Counted from the stretch's first letter, positions 29,117 to 38,113 are shown. The stretch: DNA of 64,000 nucleotides from Olleya sp. YS (GCF_029760915.1 NZ_CP121685.1:2381001-2445000), one strand, 5' to 3'. Notes: a model not told the origin generated them from the sequence alone. Numbers and translations are program-made.

Positions 29117-30565
29117 CTAATTTGGTATTCTAAGTAGTTTTTGGTCTTTAAGGTACTGTTTTACAGCAACTAAAGCAGCAATTTTTGCTTCGTGATCTGA
29201 AGCGTCTTTTAAAGCTTCTGGTGAATAATGTTTTTTGACAAAGTGTGTGTCAAAATCTCCTGAGGTAAAAGCTTCGTGTTGACAGACAAAAGTCCCAAAT
29301 GGCAAAGTGGTTTGTATGCCTTCCACTTGATAGTCACTTATTGCTTTAATCATTAGTTGAATGGCTTCTTCACGTGTTTTACCATAGGTAATTAATTTAG
29401 CCAGCATAGGATCATAGTATATTGGAACGTCCATACCTTGTTCAAAACCATTATCTACTCTAATTCCTTTGCCTTCAGGTATTTTATAGACTTCTAAATG
29501 ACCTACGCTTGGTAAAAAATCGTTTAAAGGGTCTTCTGCATACACACGTAATTCTAATGCGTGACCATTAATTTTTAAATCAGACTGTGTAATATCCAAA
29601 GCTTCACCACGAGCGACTTGAATTTGTAATTCTACTAAGTCAACTCCCGCAATAATTTCTGATACAGGATGCTCAACTTGTAGTCTGGTATTCATTTCTA
29701 AGAAATAGAAATTTTTATTTTCATCTAATAAAAACTCCACGGTTCCAGCACCAACATAATCACAAGCTTTAGCAACTTTAATGGCAGCTTCTCCCATTTG
29801 GTCTCTTAATTTTGGAGTTAAAACTACACTTGGTGCTTCTTCAACCACCTTTTGATGTCGACGTTGTATGCTACATTCACGTTCAAATAAATGAATGATA
29901 TTACCATGTGTATCTGCCATAACCTGTATTTCGATATGTCTAGGAGAGCCGACGTATTTTTCTATAAAGACAGAGCCATCACCAAACGCATTCACAGCTT
30001 CACTAATGGCACGATTCATTTGCGACTCGAATTCAGCTTCGGTCTCTACAATACGCATTCCTTTTCCGCCACCACCTGCTGAGGCTTTTATTAAAATAGG
30101 GAACCCAATATCTTTGGCTATCATTTTGGCTTCAGAAATATCTGTAATGGCTTCATCTGTACCAGGAACCATAGGTATATCGTAATCCTTAACTGCATCT
30201 TTTGCTGCTAATTTGCTTCCCATGACTCTAATAGCATGTGATTTTGGGCCAATAAAAATGATATTATTTTTTTCGCAAAGCTCTGCAAAGTCTGCATTTT
30301 CGCTTAAGAATCCATAACCAGGATGTATACCATCTACATTTAGACTTTTAGCAACATTAATAATTTTATCACCTAATAAATACGATTGATTGGATGGTGC
30401 TTCGCCTATTAATACAGCCTCATCTGCAAACTTTACATGAGGCGCGTTTCTATCTACAGTCGAGTATACTGCTACGGTTTTGATACCCATTTTTTGAGCT
30501 GTACGCATCACCCGTATTGCTATTTCACCACGATTGGCAACTAATATCTTTTTCATCTTATTCAA
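29117..30565 (-). CDS. accC: Biotin carboxylase subunit of acyl-CoA carboxylase
   Basis: An ATP-grasp biotin carboxylase of 482 residues. It carboxylates the carrier's biotin with bicarbonate and ATP. Visible motifs are the N-terminal KILVANRGEIAIRVMRTAQ, the glycine-rich ATP loop IKASAGGGGKGMRIV, RECSIQRRHQKVVEEAPS and LEMNTRLQVEHPVSE. The length is standard for AccC and PccA-type short subunits. Its ATG overlaps the end of the carrier-protein gene by eight bases, and the carboxyltransferase gene follows. The gene may serve the acyl-CoA carboxylase only, or also acetyl-CoA carboxylase. Confidence 0.95.
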   Translation of the reverse strand: MNKMKKILVANRGEIAIRVMRTAQKMGIKTVAVYSTVDRNAPHVKFADEAVLIGEAPSNQSYLLGDKIINVAKSLNVDGIHPGYGFLSENADFAELCEKNNIIFIGPKSHAIRVMGSKLAAKDAVKDYDIPMVPGTDEAITDISEAKMIAKDIGFPILIKASAGGGGKGMRIVETEAEFESQMNRAISEAVNAFGDGSVFIEKYVGSPRHIEIQVMADTHGNIIHLFERECSIQRRHQKVVEEAPSVVLTPKLRDQMGEAAIKVAKACDYVGAGTVEFLLDENKNFYFLEMNTRLQVEHPVSEIIAGVDLVELQIQVARGEALDITQSDLKINGHALELRVYAEDPLNDFLPSVGHLEVYKIPEGKGIRVDNGFEQGMDVPIYYDPMLAKLITYGKTREEAIQLMIKAISDYQVEGIQTTLPFGTFVCQHEAFTSGDFDTHFVKKHYSPEALKDASDHEAKIAALVAVKQYLKDQKLLRIPN

Positions 30566-31043
30566 ATTCTATTAATAATTCGCCTTTATCGACTGTATGT
30601 CCTTTTATACCAGTCACAGATTTGATAACGCCATCTCTAGGTGATACAATACTATTTTCCATTTTCATGGCTTCTAAGATTAATAATGGTGTATCTGTTT
30701 GCACCTCGTCACCAGATTTCACCATAATATCTAAGATTAATCCAGGCATTGGTGCTTTAATACTGTCCACTTTCTTAGAAGCGCCAACTTCAAATCCCAT
30801 AGATTTGATTAACGCATCAAGCGCATCTTCAATTTTAATAGCATAAATGTTGTTATTGACTGTAACGCTGTAGTTTTTAGAATTAAAATCACGTTTTGTA
30901 ATTTCTATAGTATATGGTTTATTGTCTTTTAAAAGATGAAAGGAATTATTTTTTGTTTCAACTATATCAAGACTTTTAATAGCATCTGAGTCAATTTCAA
31001 AACTATTAGAATCGTTGACTATTATGTTAAATTTTTGGCTCAT
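30558..31043 (-). CDS. Biotin carboxyl carrier protein
   Basis: A 161-residue protein whose last 70 residues form a biotinyl domain. The lysine that carries biotin is Lys127 in the canonical LEAMKMEN motif, preceded by APMPGLILDIMVKSGDEV. The N-terminal half is a linker and small beta domain, as in carrier subunits of propionyl-CoA-type carboxylases. It is the first gene of the three-gene carboxylase unit and overlaps the biotin carboxylase start by eight bases. A 78-base gap separates it from the PrsW-like gene upstream. Confidence 0.93.
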   Translation of the reverse strand: MSQKFNIIVNDSNSFEIDSDAIKSLDIVETKNNSFHLLKDNKPYTIEITKRDFNSKNYSVTVNNNIYAIKIEDALDALIKSMGFEVGASKKVDSIKAPMPGLILDIMVKSGDEVQTDTPLLILEAMKMENSIVSPRDGVIKSVTGIKGHTVDKGELLIEFE

Positions 31044-31121
31044 AAGGTTATTATCTTTTGAAGTATAAAGATAAACAACTATAACGTTGTAGAAAATATT
31101 TAGATTTTTTTTAAGAAGAAT

Positions 31122-31799
31122 TTAATCAGCTTTAAAAACGGAAGCTTGTTGATGGTATTTAATTGCTTTTTTAGATAGAAATATTCCAATACCTAAAGAA
31201 ATAAAAGCACCAACCCAAATACCAGGTACAAAGTCTATAAACAAGAAAAAGTCATAAGCACCATGGAACAGTATAGCAAAGAATAATCCTAACAAATTAA
31301 GATATAGTTTATTAGGTGCAAATTTGGCTTTTCCCATATAATAACCCATTAAAATACCAAAGGTAGCATGAGCAGGAATGGCTGTAAAAGCCCTAACTAA
31401 AGCAGTAGCTGGACCGCTTTGCAGAACATACATGATATTTTCTGTAGCTGCAAAACCCATAGACACCATAACTGCGTAGACAATACCATCAAAGGGTTCG
31501 TTAAATTCTTTGTGTTGTTGTGCAAAGAGTAAGACGATGAGGTATTTACTTAATTCTTCAGAAAAACCAACCACAAAAAAGGCTTGCTTAAACTGTTCCC
31601 AGACACTTAGTTTATCCACTAAAGGGACATATACATTGAAAACAGAGTAGAGTAGTGTGGTTATAATAATACTAACTATAGCACCTAGTAGAAAAGAAAT
31701 CACCAATAACCGTTTGGGTTCTTTTTCGTATTTATCTTTCATGTAAATATAAAAGATGATAATAAAAACTGGCGCCAAAGCCATTAGTATTAATTGCAT
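31122..31799 (-). CDS. PrsW-family intramembrane protease
   Basis: A 225-residue polytopic protein with about seven hydrophobic segments. The PrsW/CPBP-like signature is clear: GFSEELSKYL with Glu81-Glu82 and Lys85, the FDGIVYAVMVSMGFAATEN block, and histidines in AHATFGILMGYY and LFHGAYDFFL. PrsW proteins are glutamic intramembrane proteases, the best studied of which cleaves an anti-sigma factor in Bacillus. No anti-sigma gene is nearby, so the target is unknown. It starts nine bases after the NUDIX gene and is probably co-transcribed with it. Confidence 0.87.
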   Translation of the reverse strand: MQLILMALAPVFIIIFYIYMKDKYEKEPKRLLVISFLLGAIVSIIITTLLYSVFNVYVPLVDKLSVWEQFKQAFFVVGFSEELSKYLIVLLFAQQHKEFNEPFDGIVYAVMVSMGFAATENIMYVLQSGPATALVRAFTAIPAHATFGILMGYYMGKAKFAPNKLYLNLLGLFFAILFHGAYDFFLFIDFVPGIWVGAFISLGIGIFLSKKAIKYHQQASVFKAD

Positions 31800-31808
31800 A
31801 CTACTAAG

Positions 31809-32360
31809 TTATAGTTTTTTAGTGATAGATTGTAAAACAGCTTGATAATAGTTATAATTACTGGCTACAAAATGTCCATTAGTTTTGCTGTTCTCTAACA
31901 ATTTTTTAAATATAGAAATAGAAACTAGTTTCAAGTCTTCAACTTCATCTTTTTGAGGAGTTAATTTAGACAGTGGAACAGGTAATAGAGCGATGAACGT
32001 ATGATGAAACTCGTTATCAATAATCCCATTAGGATAGCTTTGAAAGCAGTCAAAAACACCAATGTTTTCTAAGTCAGATTCTTGAATAGTTAATCCAATT
32101 TCTTCTTCAATTTCTCTAACAGCACCAGATGTTATGGTTTCTCCAGCATCAATATGACCTGCAACACTAACGTCCCAAAGCAATGGACAAATAATTTTTG
32201 ACGCTGCACGTTGTTGTAATAAAATCTCACCTTTATCAGTATAAAACCAGATATGAGCAGTATTGTGGTAATACCCTTTTTTATGGATTACAGATTTTAA
32301 AGCAGATTGTCCAGTTGGCTTGCCAGTTTTGGTGACTATGTCAATATATTCCTCTTTCAC
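31809..32360 (-). CDS. NUDIX hydrolase (isopentenyl-diphosphate isomerase-like subgroup)
   Basis: A 183-residue NUDIX protein. The Nudix box is intact: GHIDAGETITSGAVREIEEE, then IGL. The N-terminal segment EEYIDIVTKTGKPTGQSALK, followed by HIWFYTDKGEILLQQRAASK, resembles the IDI-like cytosolic NUDIX group often annotated as YfcD. Such proteins hydrolyse nucleoside diphosphates linked to other groups, but the substrate is rarely known. It leads a two-gene unit with the PrsW-like protease. Confidence 0.9.
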   Translation of the reverse strand: MKEEYIDIVTKTGKPTGQSALKSVIHKKGYYHNTAHIWFYTDKGEILLQQRAASKIICPLLWDVSVAGHIDAGETITSGAVREIEEEIGLTIQESDLENIGVFDCFQSYPNGIIDNEFHHTFIALLPVPLSKLTPQKDEVEDLKLVSISIFKKLLENSKTNGHFVASNYNYYQAVLQSITKKL

Positions 32361-32466
32361 TACATCTAAATTACTGCTTTTTTAAATAATTTAAAGATAA
32401 ACTGTTAACCTTTTTTGAAACCAAACATTAAAAGGAAATAACTATTAATCTATAAATTAATTAATC

Positions 32467-34491
32467 ATGAAAAAACAACTATTTTTTACAACAGTCGCAC
32501 TACTATTTAGTGTATTTAGTTTTGGTCAAACCAATAATGAAACTTTAGGTACTGGAGCTGGATCTAGTATTACTTCTGGCGATAATAATGTCATTTTAGG
32601 CGATAATGCTGGTACAACTTTAACTTCGGGCTCTAACAATGTCTTTGTAGGGAGAGAAGCAGGTTTTAGTCAAACTAGTGCATTTGATAATATTTTTATA
32701 GGAAAAGATGCTGGTCGTAGTAATGTAACAGGCACTGATAATATTTTTATTGGTGTTGAGGCAGGTTTAAATAACACTGCAACCGATAATATTTTTATTG
32801 GTACAGAAGCAGGTGAACTAAACACTTCTGGAGCTGATAATGTATTTATTGGTGAAGAATCTGGAACTAATAATACCACTGGAAATGATAATGTATTTAT
32901 TGGTGAAGATGCTGGTTTTAATAATACGACTGCAAATGATAACACCTTTGTAGGTAACACAGCAGGACGACTTAACACAGAAGGTTTTAGAAACACATAT
33001 GTTGGTAACGAAGCTGGATACGACTCAAGTACTGGTTATAGAAACACATATGTTGGTGACTCTACAGGAATTGATAATAGTATTGGAAGACTAAATACAT
33101 TTATTGGTCAAGCAGCTGGATCTGCAAACGAATATTCTAATTACAATACATTTGTTGGTGCACAGTCTGGAGGTGATAATAACAGAACAAACTCGACAAC
33201 TAATGCTAATAGAAATACTTATGTTGGTGTTTTTTCTGGATTTTCAAATCGAGAGGGAGAGGATAATGTAGGTATGGGTGCTTTTGCTAACTATAATCAA
33301 GGTTTTGATATTTTAAATATTACCGGTAAAGATGGAGCTACAACTTCTAGTACTCCCAGATTTAGAAACACATTTATTGGTGCACAATCACATCCTAATA
33401 ATAATGATGTCATTGCAATAGGATATAGAAGTAGAGTGGACGGTCAGTTTGGTATTACAATTGGAAACGAATCTACTGCACAAGGAAATTATTCAGTTGC
33501 TATTGGACAAAACGTTACAGTTGCTCAACCTAATAGTATGGCTCTTGGTGGTGATACAGTATCCAATAGATTAAGTGTTGGTATAGGAACGGTTTCGGCT
33601 AACGGTAACGCTTCACTAACTTTGGCAGATACAGATAAAGGGTTTTTAGTTAATAGATTGACTACTGCACAAAGAACTGCTATGGTAACTGCTGGTGCAG
33701 ATGGTACACCTTTAGATGTAGATGAAGCAGGATTGTTAGTTTACGATACTGATGTAGAAAGTCTGTTTATTTGGAATGGTACAGCTTGGACAGCTTTTGG
33801 AAGTAATACAGATGCACAAGAACTAAGTTTAGCCTCAAACACTTTGAGTATTACAGGAAGTGCAGCTACTGTAGACTTATCACCTTACGTAAATACAGAT
33901 AATCAAGAGCTATCGTTATCTTCTAATACATTATCTATAACAGGAAGTGCATCAACAATAGATTTATCTGGATACGTTAGTTCGGACGATCAAAACTTAA
34001 CTGCTGCAACCTTATCTGGTGGTAATGTGTTAACTATTGAAATAGAAGGCGGAAGCTCAGTATTTGTAGATTTAAATCCTATTATTGAAGACTTAGAAAT
34101 GGAGAATGATAACCAACAACTCCAGATTAACGATTTACTGACACGTGTAACAACATTAGAGGGTTGTGCTTGTACTACATTATCTGTTGATGATTATACA
34201 GATGATTTAGATGAACAAAATAATAGAGCTAGTGGTCCTATTTTGTATCAAAATATTCCTAATCCGTTTAACGGAACAACATCTATAAAATATTTTGTAC
34301 CTAATAGTTATAATAAAGCAGCAATAGTCTTTAGTAATACGTCTGGACAAGTTATAGACAATGTGCCTTTAGAAAATTTGGGTGATCAAGAAATTTTCTT
34401 TAATAGTGATTCATTAGCATCAGGTATGTATTATTATACATTGTTTGTAGATGGTAGAAAAATAGATACAAAAAAAATGGTTATAGAATAA
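32467..34491 (+). CDS. T9SS-exported repeat protein with trimeric-adhesin-like head
   Basis: A 674-residue protein with a signal peptide (residues 1-20, ending SFG). Residues 41-267 are tandem repeats of about 17 residues with the core N-[VIT]-[FY]-[IV]-G-x-x-A-G. Residues 315-362 switch to the YadA-head pattern (VAIGQNVTVAQPNSMALGG). After that come segments repeating ELSLxSNTLSITGSA and a short coiled coil (about 553-575) ending near two cysteines. The last 75 residues form a T9SS type A sorting domain (YQNIPNPFNGTTSIKYF, then ASGMYYYTLFVDG and KKMVIE). It is probably a surface adhesin or stalk delivered by the type IX system. No partner gene is adjacent. Confidence 0.85.
   Translation: MKKQLFFTTVALLFSVFSFGQTNNETLGTGAGSSITSGDNNVILGDNAGTTLTSGSNNVFVGREAGFSQTSAFDNIFIGKDAGRSNVTGTDNIFIGVEAGLNNTATDNIFIGTEAGELNTSGADNVFIGEESGTNNTTGNDNVFIGEDAGFNNTTANDNTFVGNTAGRLNTEGFRNTYVGNEAGYDSSTGYRNTYVGDSTGIDNSIGRLNTFIGQAAGSANEYSNYNTFVGAQSGGDNNRTNSTTNANRNTYVGVFSGFSNREGEDNVGMGAFANYNQGFDILNITGKDGATTSSTPRFRNTFIGAQSHPNNNDVIAIGYRSRVDGQFGITIGNESTAQGNYSVAIGQNVTVAQPNSMALGGDTVSNRLSVGIGTVSANGNASLTLADTDKGFLVNRLTTAQRTAMVTAGADGTPLDVDEAGLLVYDTDVESLFIWNGTAWTAFGSNTDAQELSLASNTLSITGSAATVDLSPYVNTDNQELSLSSNTLSITGSASTIDLSGYVSSDDQNLTAATLSGGNVLTIEIEGGSSVFVDLNPIIEDLEMENDNQQLQINDLLTRVTTLEGCACTTLSVDDYTDDLDEQNNRASGPILYQNIPNPFNGTTSIKYFVPNSYNKAAIVFSNTSGQVIDNVPLENLGDQEIFFNSDSLASGMYYYTLFVDGRKIDTKKMVIE
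32587..33267 (+). repeat. Tandem 51-bp coding repeats (17-residue units)
   Basis: About twelve to thirteen in-frame units of mostly 17 residues, each opening with N(V/I/T)(F/Y)(I/V)G. Unit length varies slightly (one of 16, one of 23). DNA identity between units is moderate, highest between the units near 32700 and 32900. The pattern fits a beta-roll or beta-helix head. Repeat number may differ between strains. Confidence 0.85.
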
Positions 34492-34514
34492 TTATCTCTT
34501 AACTCCATTTTAAA

Positions 34515-34548
34515 AAAAAGCCTGAAACTATATAGTTTCAGGCTTTTT
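34515..34548. terminator. Bidirectional intrinsic terminator
   Basis: A perfect 16-bp hairpin, AAAAAGCCTGAAACTA (34515-34530) and TAGTTTCAGGCTTTTT (34533-34548), with a two-base loop and A/T tracts on both sides. It sits between the converging repeat-protein gene and M42 peptidase gene and can stop transcription from either side. Confidence 0.92.
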
Positions 34549-34583
34549 AAATACATCGTGTTTACTAAGATGTTTTTAGTGAT

Positions 34584-35672
34584 TTATTTAAAGTAGCTAA
34601 ATGTATCACCATCTTTAATTTTTAATAAGGTTTCGTAAATTAATTTAATCACATTTTCTACATCGTCTCTATGTACAGTTTCTACAGTGGTATGCATGTA
34701 ACGTAATGGTAACGATATTAATGCTGACGCCACACCACCATTGCTATACGCAAATGCATCTGTGTCTGTTCCAGTTGCTCTAGAACAAGCTGCACGTTGG
34801 AACGGGATTTTATTTTCGTCTGCTGTGTCTGTAATTAAATCGCGTAATTTTTGTTGTACTGCTGGTGCATAAGCTATTACAGGACCTTTACCGTTTTCTA
34901 CTTGACCTTGTACTTTCTGGTCAATCATTGGTGTGGTAGTGTCATGTGTGACATCTGTAACAATTGCAACGTTGGGTTTAATGGTATCGGTAATCATTTG
35001 TGCGCCACGTAAACCAATTTCTTCTTGTACAGCATTAACTATGTACAATCCAAAAGGCAATTTTTTCTTGTTATCTTTAAGTAAACGTGCCACTTCAGCA
35101 ATCATAAATCCACCCATTCGGTTATCTAAAGCACGACACACAAAGTTATCTTTGTTAAGGATGTGGAATTCGTCTGGATACGTAATCACACAACCAATAT
35201 GCACACCTAATTTTTCGACTTCTGCTTTGGTTTTGCAACCACAGTCTATAAAAATGTTGTTTGGTTTCGGTGGTTCTTCTTTAGATTTATTTCTGGTATG
35301 TATAGCTGGCCAACCAAAAACACCTTTAACAATGCCTTTTTTGGTGTGGATATTTACAATTTTACTAGGTGCAATTTGGTGGTCACTTCCTCCATTACGG
35401 ATCACGTAAATTAATCCGTTGTCCGAAATATAGTTGACGTACCAAGAGATTTCGTCAGCATGACCTTCAATAACCACTTTGTATTTTGCTTTTGGGTTAA
35501 TTACACCAACTGCTGTTCCATAGGTATCTGTAAAAAATTCATCCACATACGGTTTAAGATAATCCATCCATAGTTTTTGACCATCCCATTCGTAACCTGT
35601 TGGCGCTGCATTATTTAAATATTTTTCTAAAAAGTCCATCGACTTTTTGTTAAGTATACGTTTTGTTGCCAT
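34584..35672 (-). CDS. M42-family aminopeptidase
   Basis: A 362-residue metallopeptidase of the M42 (glutamyl aminopeptidase/endoglucanase-like) family. The dinuclear metal site is visible as IEGHADEISW (His), CRALDNRMGGF (Asp), VQEEIGLRGA (catalytic Glu pair), IVTDVTHD (Asp) and MHTTVETVHRDD (His). Such cytosolic enzymes remove N-terminal residues from peptides and form large tetrahedral dodecamers. The gene stands alone, bounded downstream by a strong terminator. Confidence 0.93.
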   Translation of the reverse strand: MATKRILNKKSMDFLEKYLNNAAPTGYEWDGQKLWMDYLKPYVDEFFTDTYGTAVGVINPKAKYKVVIEGHADEISWYVNYISDNGLIYVIRNGGSDHQIAPSKIVNIHTKKGIVKGVFGWPAIHTRNKSKEEPPKPNNIFIDCGCKTKAEVEKLGVHIGCVITYPDEFHILNKDNFVCRALDNRMGGFMIAEVARLLKDNKKKLPFGLYIVNAVQEEIGLRGAQMITDTIKPNVAIVTDVTHDTTTPMIDQKVQGQVENGKGPVIAYAPAVQQKLRDLITDTADENKIPFQRAACSRATGTDTDAFAYSNGGVASALISLPLRYMHTTVETVHRDDVENVIKLIYETLLKIKDGDTFSYFK

Positions 35673-35739
35673 TTAAAATAATTTTTGTCTAAAATAAGAA
35701 TATTCACACTTATTTAATAGTAAGCTACGCGTTAATTAT

Positions 35740-35747
35740 TAATTTTG
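35740..35747 (+). promoter_or_regulatory. -7 promoter element for the DUF4294 gene
   Basis: TAATTTTG matches TAnnTTTG and lies 45 bases upstream of the ATG at 35793. The -33 TTG is not evident at the expected spacing. It would serve the DUF4294-hemolysin III pair. Confidence 0.4.
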
Positions 35748-35792
35748 CGTTATTAAAGTCTGCTTTGGAATAGTTTTAGCAGATATGTAGCT

Positions 35793-36479
35793 ATGAAGTA
35801 TATTATTTTTTTGTTTTTATGTGTACCAGTGTTGTTGTTTTCGCAAGAAGATAACGAGGTTATGCAAGACTCGACTGAAGTCGAATACATTATTATTGAA
35901 GGCGACTCCATACCACACAAGTCTATTTATTTGGATGAGGTCATGCTATTAGATAAACTGACGTTTAAAAGTAAAGAAGACCGTAGACGCTATTATATTT
36001 TAAGACGAAAAACCATAAAGGTGTATCCTTATGCTAAGTTAGCTGCAGACCGTTTGAATGCCTTAAACACACGTCTAGCCACTTTAAAAAATAGACGTCA
36101 AAAGAAAAAATACGCTAAGAAAGTCCAAAAGTATATAGAAGAACAGTTTTCTGAAGAGTTAAAAAAACTCACAAAGACGGAAGGTCAGATTTTAGTGAAA
36201 CTCATTCACAGACAAACCGGAACCACTGCGTTTGATTTGATTAAAGAATTGCGTAATGGTTGGCGAGCCTTTTGGTATAATAGTACTGCCAAACTGTTTA
36301 ATATCTCTTTAAAGCGTGAGTATGATCCAGAACAGGTTGAAGAGGACTACTTAATTGAAGATATTCTAATTAGAGCGTGGCAAAACGGACAACTAAAATT
36401 AGTCAAATCGCCTTTAAATTTTGAATATTTTAAGTTAACCAATAAGTGGGACACTTCTGAAACTACTACTAACAACTAA
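35793..36479 (+). CDS. DUF4294 domain protein
   Basis: A 228-residue protein with a signal peptide (MKYIIFLFLCVPVLLFSQ). The body holds the DUF4294 pattern: FKSKEDRRRYYILRRKTIKV, VYPYAKLAADRLNALN, KYIEEQFSEELKKLTKTEGQ and LVKLIHRQTGTTAFDLIKEL. This family is confined largely to Bacteroidota and has no known function; export suggests a periplasmic role. Its stop codon overlaps the ATG of the next gene (TAATG), so the two are translationally coupled. Confidence 0.85.
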   Translation: MKYIIFLFLCVPVLLFSQEDNEVMQDSTEVEYIIIEGDSIPHKSIYLDEVMLLDKLTFKSKEDRRRYYILRRKTIKVYPYAKLAADRLNALNTRLATLKNRRQKKKYAKKVQKYIEEQFSEELKKLTKTEGQILVKLIHRQTGTTAFDLIKELRNGWRAFWYNSTAKLFNISLKREYDPEQVEEDYLIEDILIRAWQNGQLKLVKSPLNFEYFKLTNKWDTSETTTNN

Positions 36480-37105
36480 TGCGCAAACAAACCCCTTTTG
36501 AAGAACAACTAAACGCATTAAGTCATGGTTTAGGAGCCTTGTTTGGAATAGTCGCTTTGGTATTGCTTATTGTTTTTGAAACCAAAAAAACAGATTTTAG
36601 CCTATTTAGTGTCATTGTTTATGGAATCTCTATTATTATCTTATTTACAGCATCAACGCTATACCATATCATCTCTGACGAAAAAAAGAAGCACTATTTT
36701 AGAATCGTCGACCACGTTAGTATTTACTTACTTATTGCAGGAACGTACACACCAGTATTACTCATTACCTTAGAGCAAAGCTTGGGTTGGACCTTATTTT
36801 ATGTGGTTTGGGCAATTGCTTCGTTTGGTGTGGTGTTAAAACTGTTTTTTACTGGACGTTTTAATATCTTTTCTACGTTGTTGTATTTGGTCATGGGTTG
36901 GTTAATTGTATTTGATTTTACCACCTTATCTAACCTTATGGCACCCAACGGAATCCTACTACTCGTGGCTGGTGGTTTAGCCTATACGGTTGGTATTGTG
37001 TTTTATGCCATAGAGAAAATACCTTACAACCACGTCATTTGGCACTTGTTTGTCTTAGCTGGTGCGATTTGCCACTTTTTTATGGTGTTGTTTTTTGTGG
37101 TTTAG
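36479..37105 (+). CDS. Hemolysin III family (PAQR-like) membrane protein
   Basis: A 208-residue protein with seven membrane helices. PAQR/YqfA hallmarks are present: EEQLNALSHGLGALFG with His16, ASTLYHII, RIVDHVSIYLLIAGTYTPV, and the final HLFVLAGAICHFFMV. In related proteins the conserved His, Asp and Ser residues bind zinc and act as a hydrolase. The bacterial role is uncertain, and the hemolysin name is historical. Translationally coupled to the DUF4294 gene. Confidence 0.92.
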   Translation: MRKQTPFEEQLNALSHGLGALFGIVALVLLIVFETKKTDFSLFSVIVYGISIIILFTASTLYHIISDEKKKHYFRIVDHVSIYLLIAGTYTPVLLITLEQSLGWTLFYVVWAIASFGVVLKLFFTGRFNIFSTLLYLVMGWLIVFDFTTLSNLMAPNGILLLVAGGLAYTVGIVFYAIEKIPYNHVIWHLFVLAGAICHFFMVLFFVV

Positions 37106-37107
37106 AA

Positions 37108-37638
37108 TTAATTTTCTGTAAACTTATCAGTTTCACTAATACCGTAAGCTTTATTATACGCTTTACTATCTATGGTATTATTTTCAGTTGAGTCATAATC
37201 CATAACAATTTTCCACTCGCCATTTTCTTTTTTTAGTATGACATGAAATTGTCCATAGTATATTTGAGGATCTGCAGAATTAGGATTAATCATGAGTTTG
37301 TAAATTCCACGTTCTGAAGCTACAGAGTCATTGTTAATACGCTCAAAAAAGCGTAGAGAGATATTGTAAGAAATATTATTTTCTTTATCTGAATTAAATC
37401 TAGCTTTATAATTATTGATGTACGACTCGAAATCACTTATATTTTTTCCTCCAGAAATCCTTACTAAGTCTTTAGAATGAATTTGTTCCATGAGTGTATA
37501 ATCTAAAGTTTTAAACGCTTTATAAAATTTAAGCCAAACCGTATAATTTATAGCTTTTAAATTATCTAAAGATTGCGCGTGACTTTGACAAGTAAATGCA
37601 ATAAATAATACTACAGTAAATATTAATTTTTTAAACAT
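37108..37638 (-). CDS. Exported NTF2-like (DUF4440/SnoaL-type) protein
   Basis: A 176-residue protein with a signal peptide ending SHAQ (residues 1-22). The body suggests an NTF2-like fold, with an N-terminal helix pair (WLKFYKAFKTLDYTLMEQIH) followed by strands and the closing FHVILKKENGEWKIVMDYDS. The phrase 'k.nGeWkiv.D' is a frequent end strand in DUF4440 proteins. Function unknown. It converges with the hemolysin III gene, leaving two bases between stops. Confidence 0.65.
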   Translation of the reverse strand: MFKKLIFTVVLFIAFTCQSHAQSLDNLKAINYTVWLKFYKAFKTLDYTLMEQIHSKDLVRISGGKNISDFESYINNYKARFNSDKENNISYNISLRFFERINNDSVASERGIYKLMINPNSADPQIYYGQFHVILKKENGEWKIVMDYDSTENNTIDSKAYNKAYGISETDKFTEN

Positions 37639-37657
37639 AACAGGAATGTATTAAAAG

Positions 37658-37690
37658 TTAGTAAGCCCAAATGGTTATTAGGCTTACTAA
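37658..37690 (-). terminator. Hairpin between accessory genes, possible terminator
   Basis: The arms TTAGTAAGCC (37658-37667) and GGCTTACTAA (37681-37690) are perfectly complementary with a 13-base loop. On the minus strand the hairpin is followed by CTTTTAATAC, a weak T-tract. It lies about 95 bases past the end of the ABM-like gene at 37784, so it could end that transcript. Confidence 0.5.
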
Positions 37691-37769
37691 TTTAGTGAAT
37701 AAAAAATAGATAAAAGATTAGTGAGGTTTATTTGTAATTAGAAGAGAACAAGCAATTACTTTTAGCCAT

Positions 37770-37780
37770 TGTTGGCAACA
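37770..37780. repeat. Boundary inverted-repeat motif TGTTGGCAACA
   Basis: An 11-base near-palindrome four bases from the stop of the ABM-like gene. An inverted near-copy (TGTTGCCAACG) occurs at 38635-38645 beyond the other end of the two-gene block. The pair frames the block 37784-38618. Confidence 0.45.
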
Positions 37781-37783
37781 GTT

Positions 37784-38113
37784 TTATTTTAATATTAATT
37801 CTTCTTTCAGTGTAAAATGTTGAGCAGTTTCATCATATCTTGATAATACAAGTTTTGCATTTTCTGGTATGTATGCTTGCTCATAGTTTTCGCCAGCAAA
37901 CATTTTTACAGAATTCAATGAGTCAAATTGAAGCACCAGAAAAAACTCCATTTCATCATTCCTTTCCATTGTTGAAATACTGACTTTTTCCAAGCCTTCA
38001 ACACCTTTCCTTTTTACTTCAGGAAACACCTCATTGATAAGCATAGCCTCATAAATTGGGGCATTATCTATGGTTGTCCATCCTTTCCAAGTTCGGATAA
38101 TTTTATGATTCAC
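37784..38113 (-). CDS. Small ABM-like protein
   Basis: A 109-residue cytosolic protein. MNHKIIRTWKGWTTIDNAPI, then FPEVKRKGVEGLEKVSISTM, MEFFLVLQFDSLNSVKMFAG and a closing LVLSRYDETAQHFTLKEE fit the dimeric alpha+beta barrel (ABM-like) fold, with a 'W ... D A .. YE' start typical of uncharacterised members. No substrate can be proposed. It follows the NTF2-like gene at 38166 by 52 bases, and the pair is framed by inverted GTTGGCAAC/GTTGCCAAC motifs. Confidence 0.7.
   Translation of the reverse strand: MNHKIIRTWKGWTTIDNAPIYEAMLINEVFPEVKRKGVEGLEKVSISTMERNDEMEFFLVLQFDSLNSVKMFAGENYEQAYIPENAKLVLSRYDETAQHFTLKEELILK

Noticed and set aside
27514-31043. Standard acetyl-CoA carboxylase AccA/AccD
   Set aside because: The carboxyltransferase is a single chain with both halves and no zinc finger, matching propionyl-CoA-type carboxylases instead.
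32670-32996. Long open frame on the minus strand inside the repeat protein gene
   Set aside because: It mirrors the repeat periodicity of the plus-strand gene, has low-complexity content and no start context of its own.
32587-33267. Regular 51-bp repeats that could be taken for a CRISPR array or satellite
   Set aside because: Units are in frame, code for 17-residue repeats with conserved glycine and phenylalanine positions, and have no spacers. They belong to the adhesin-like gene.
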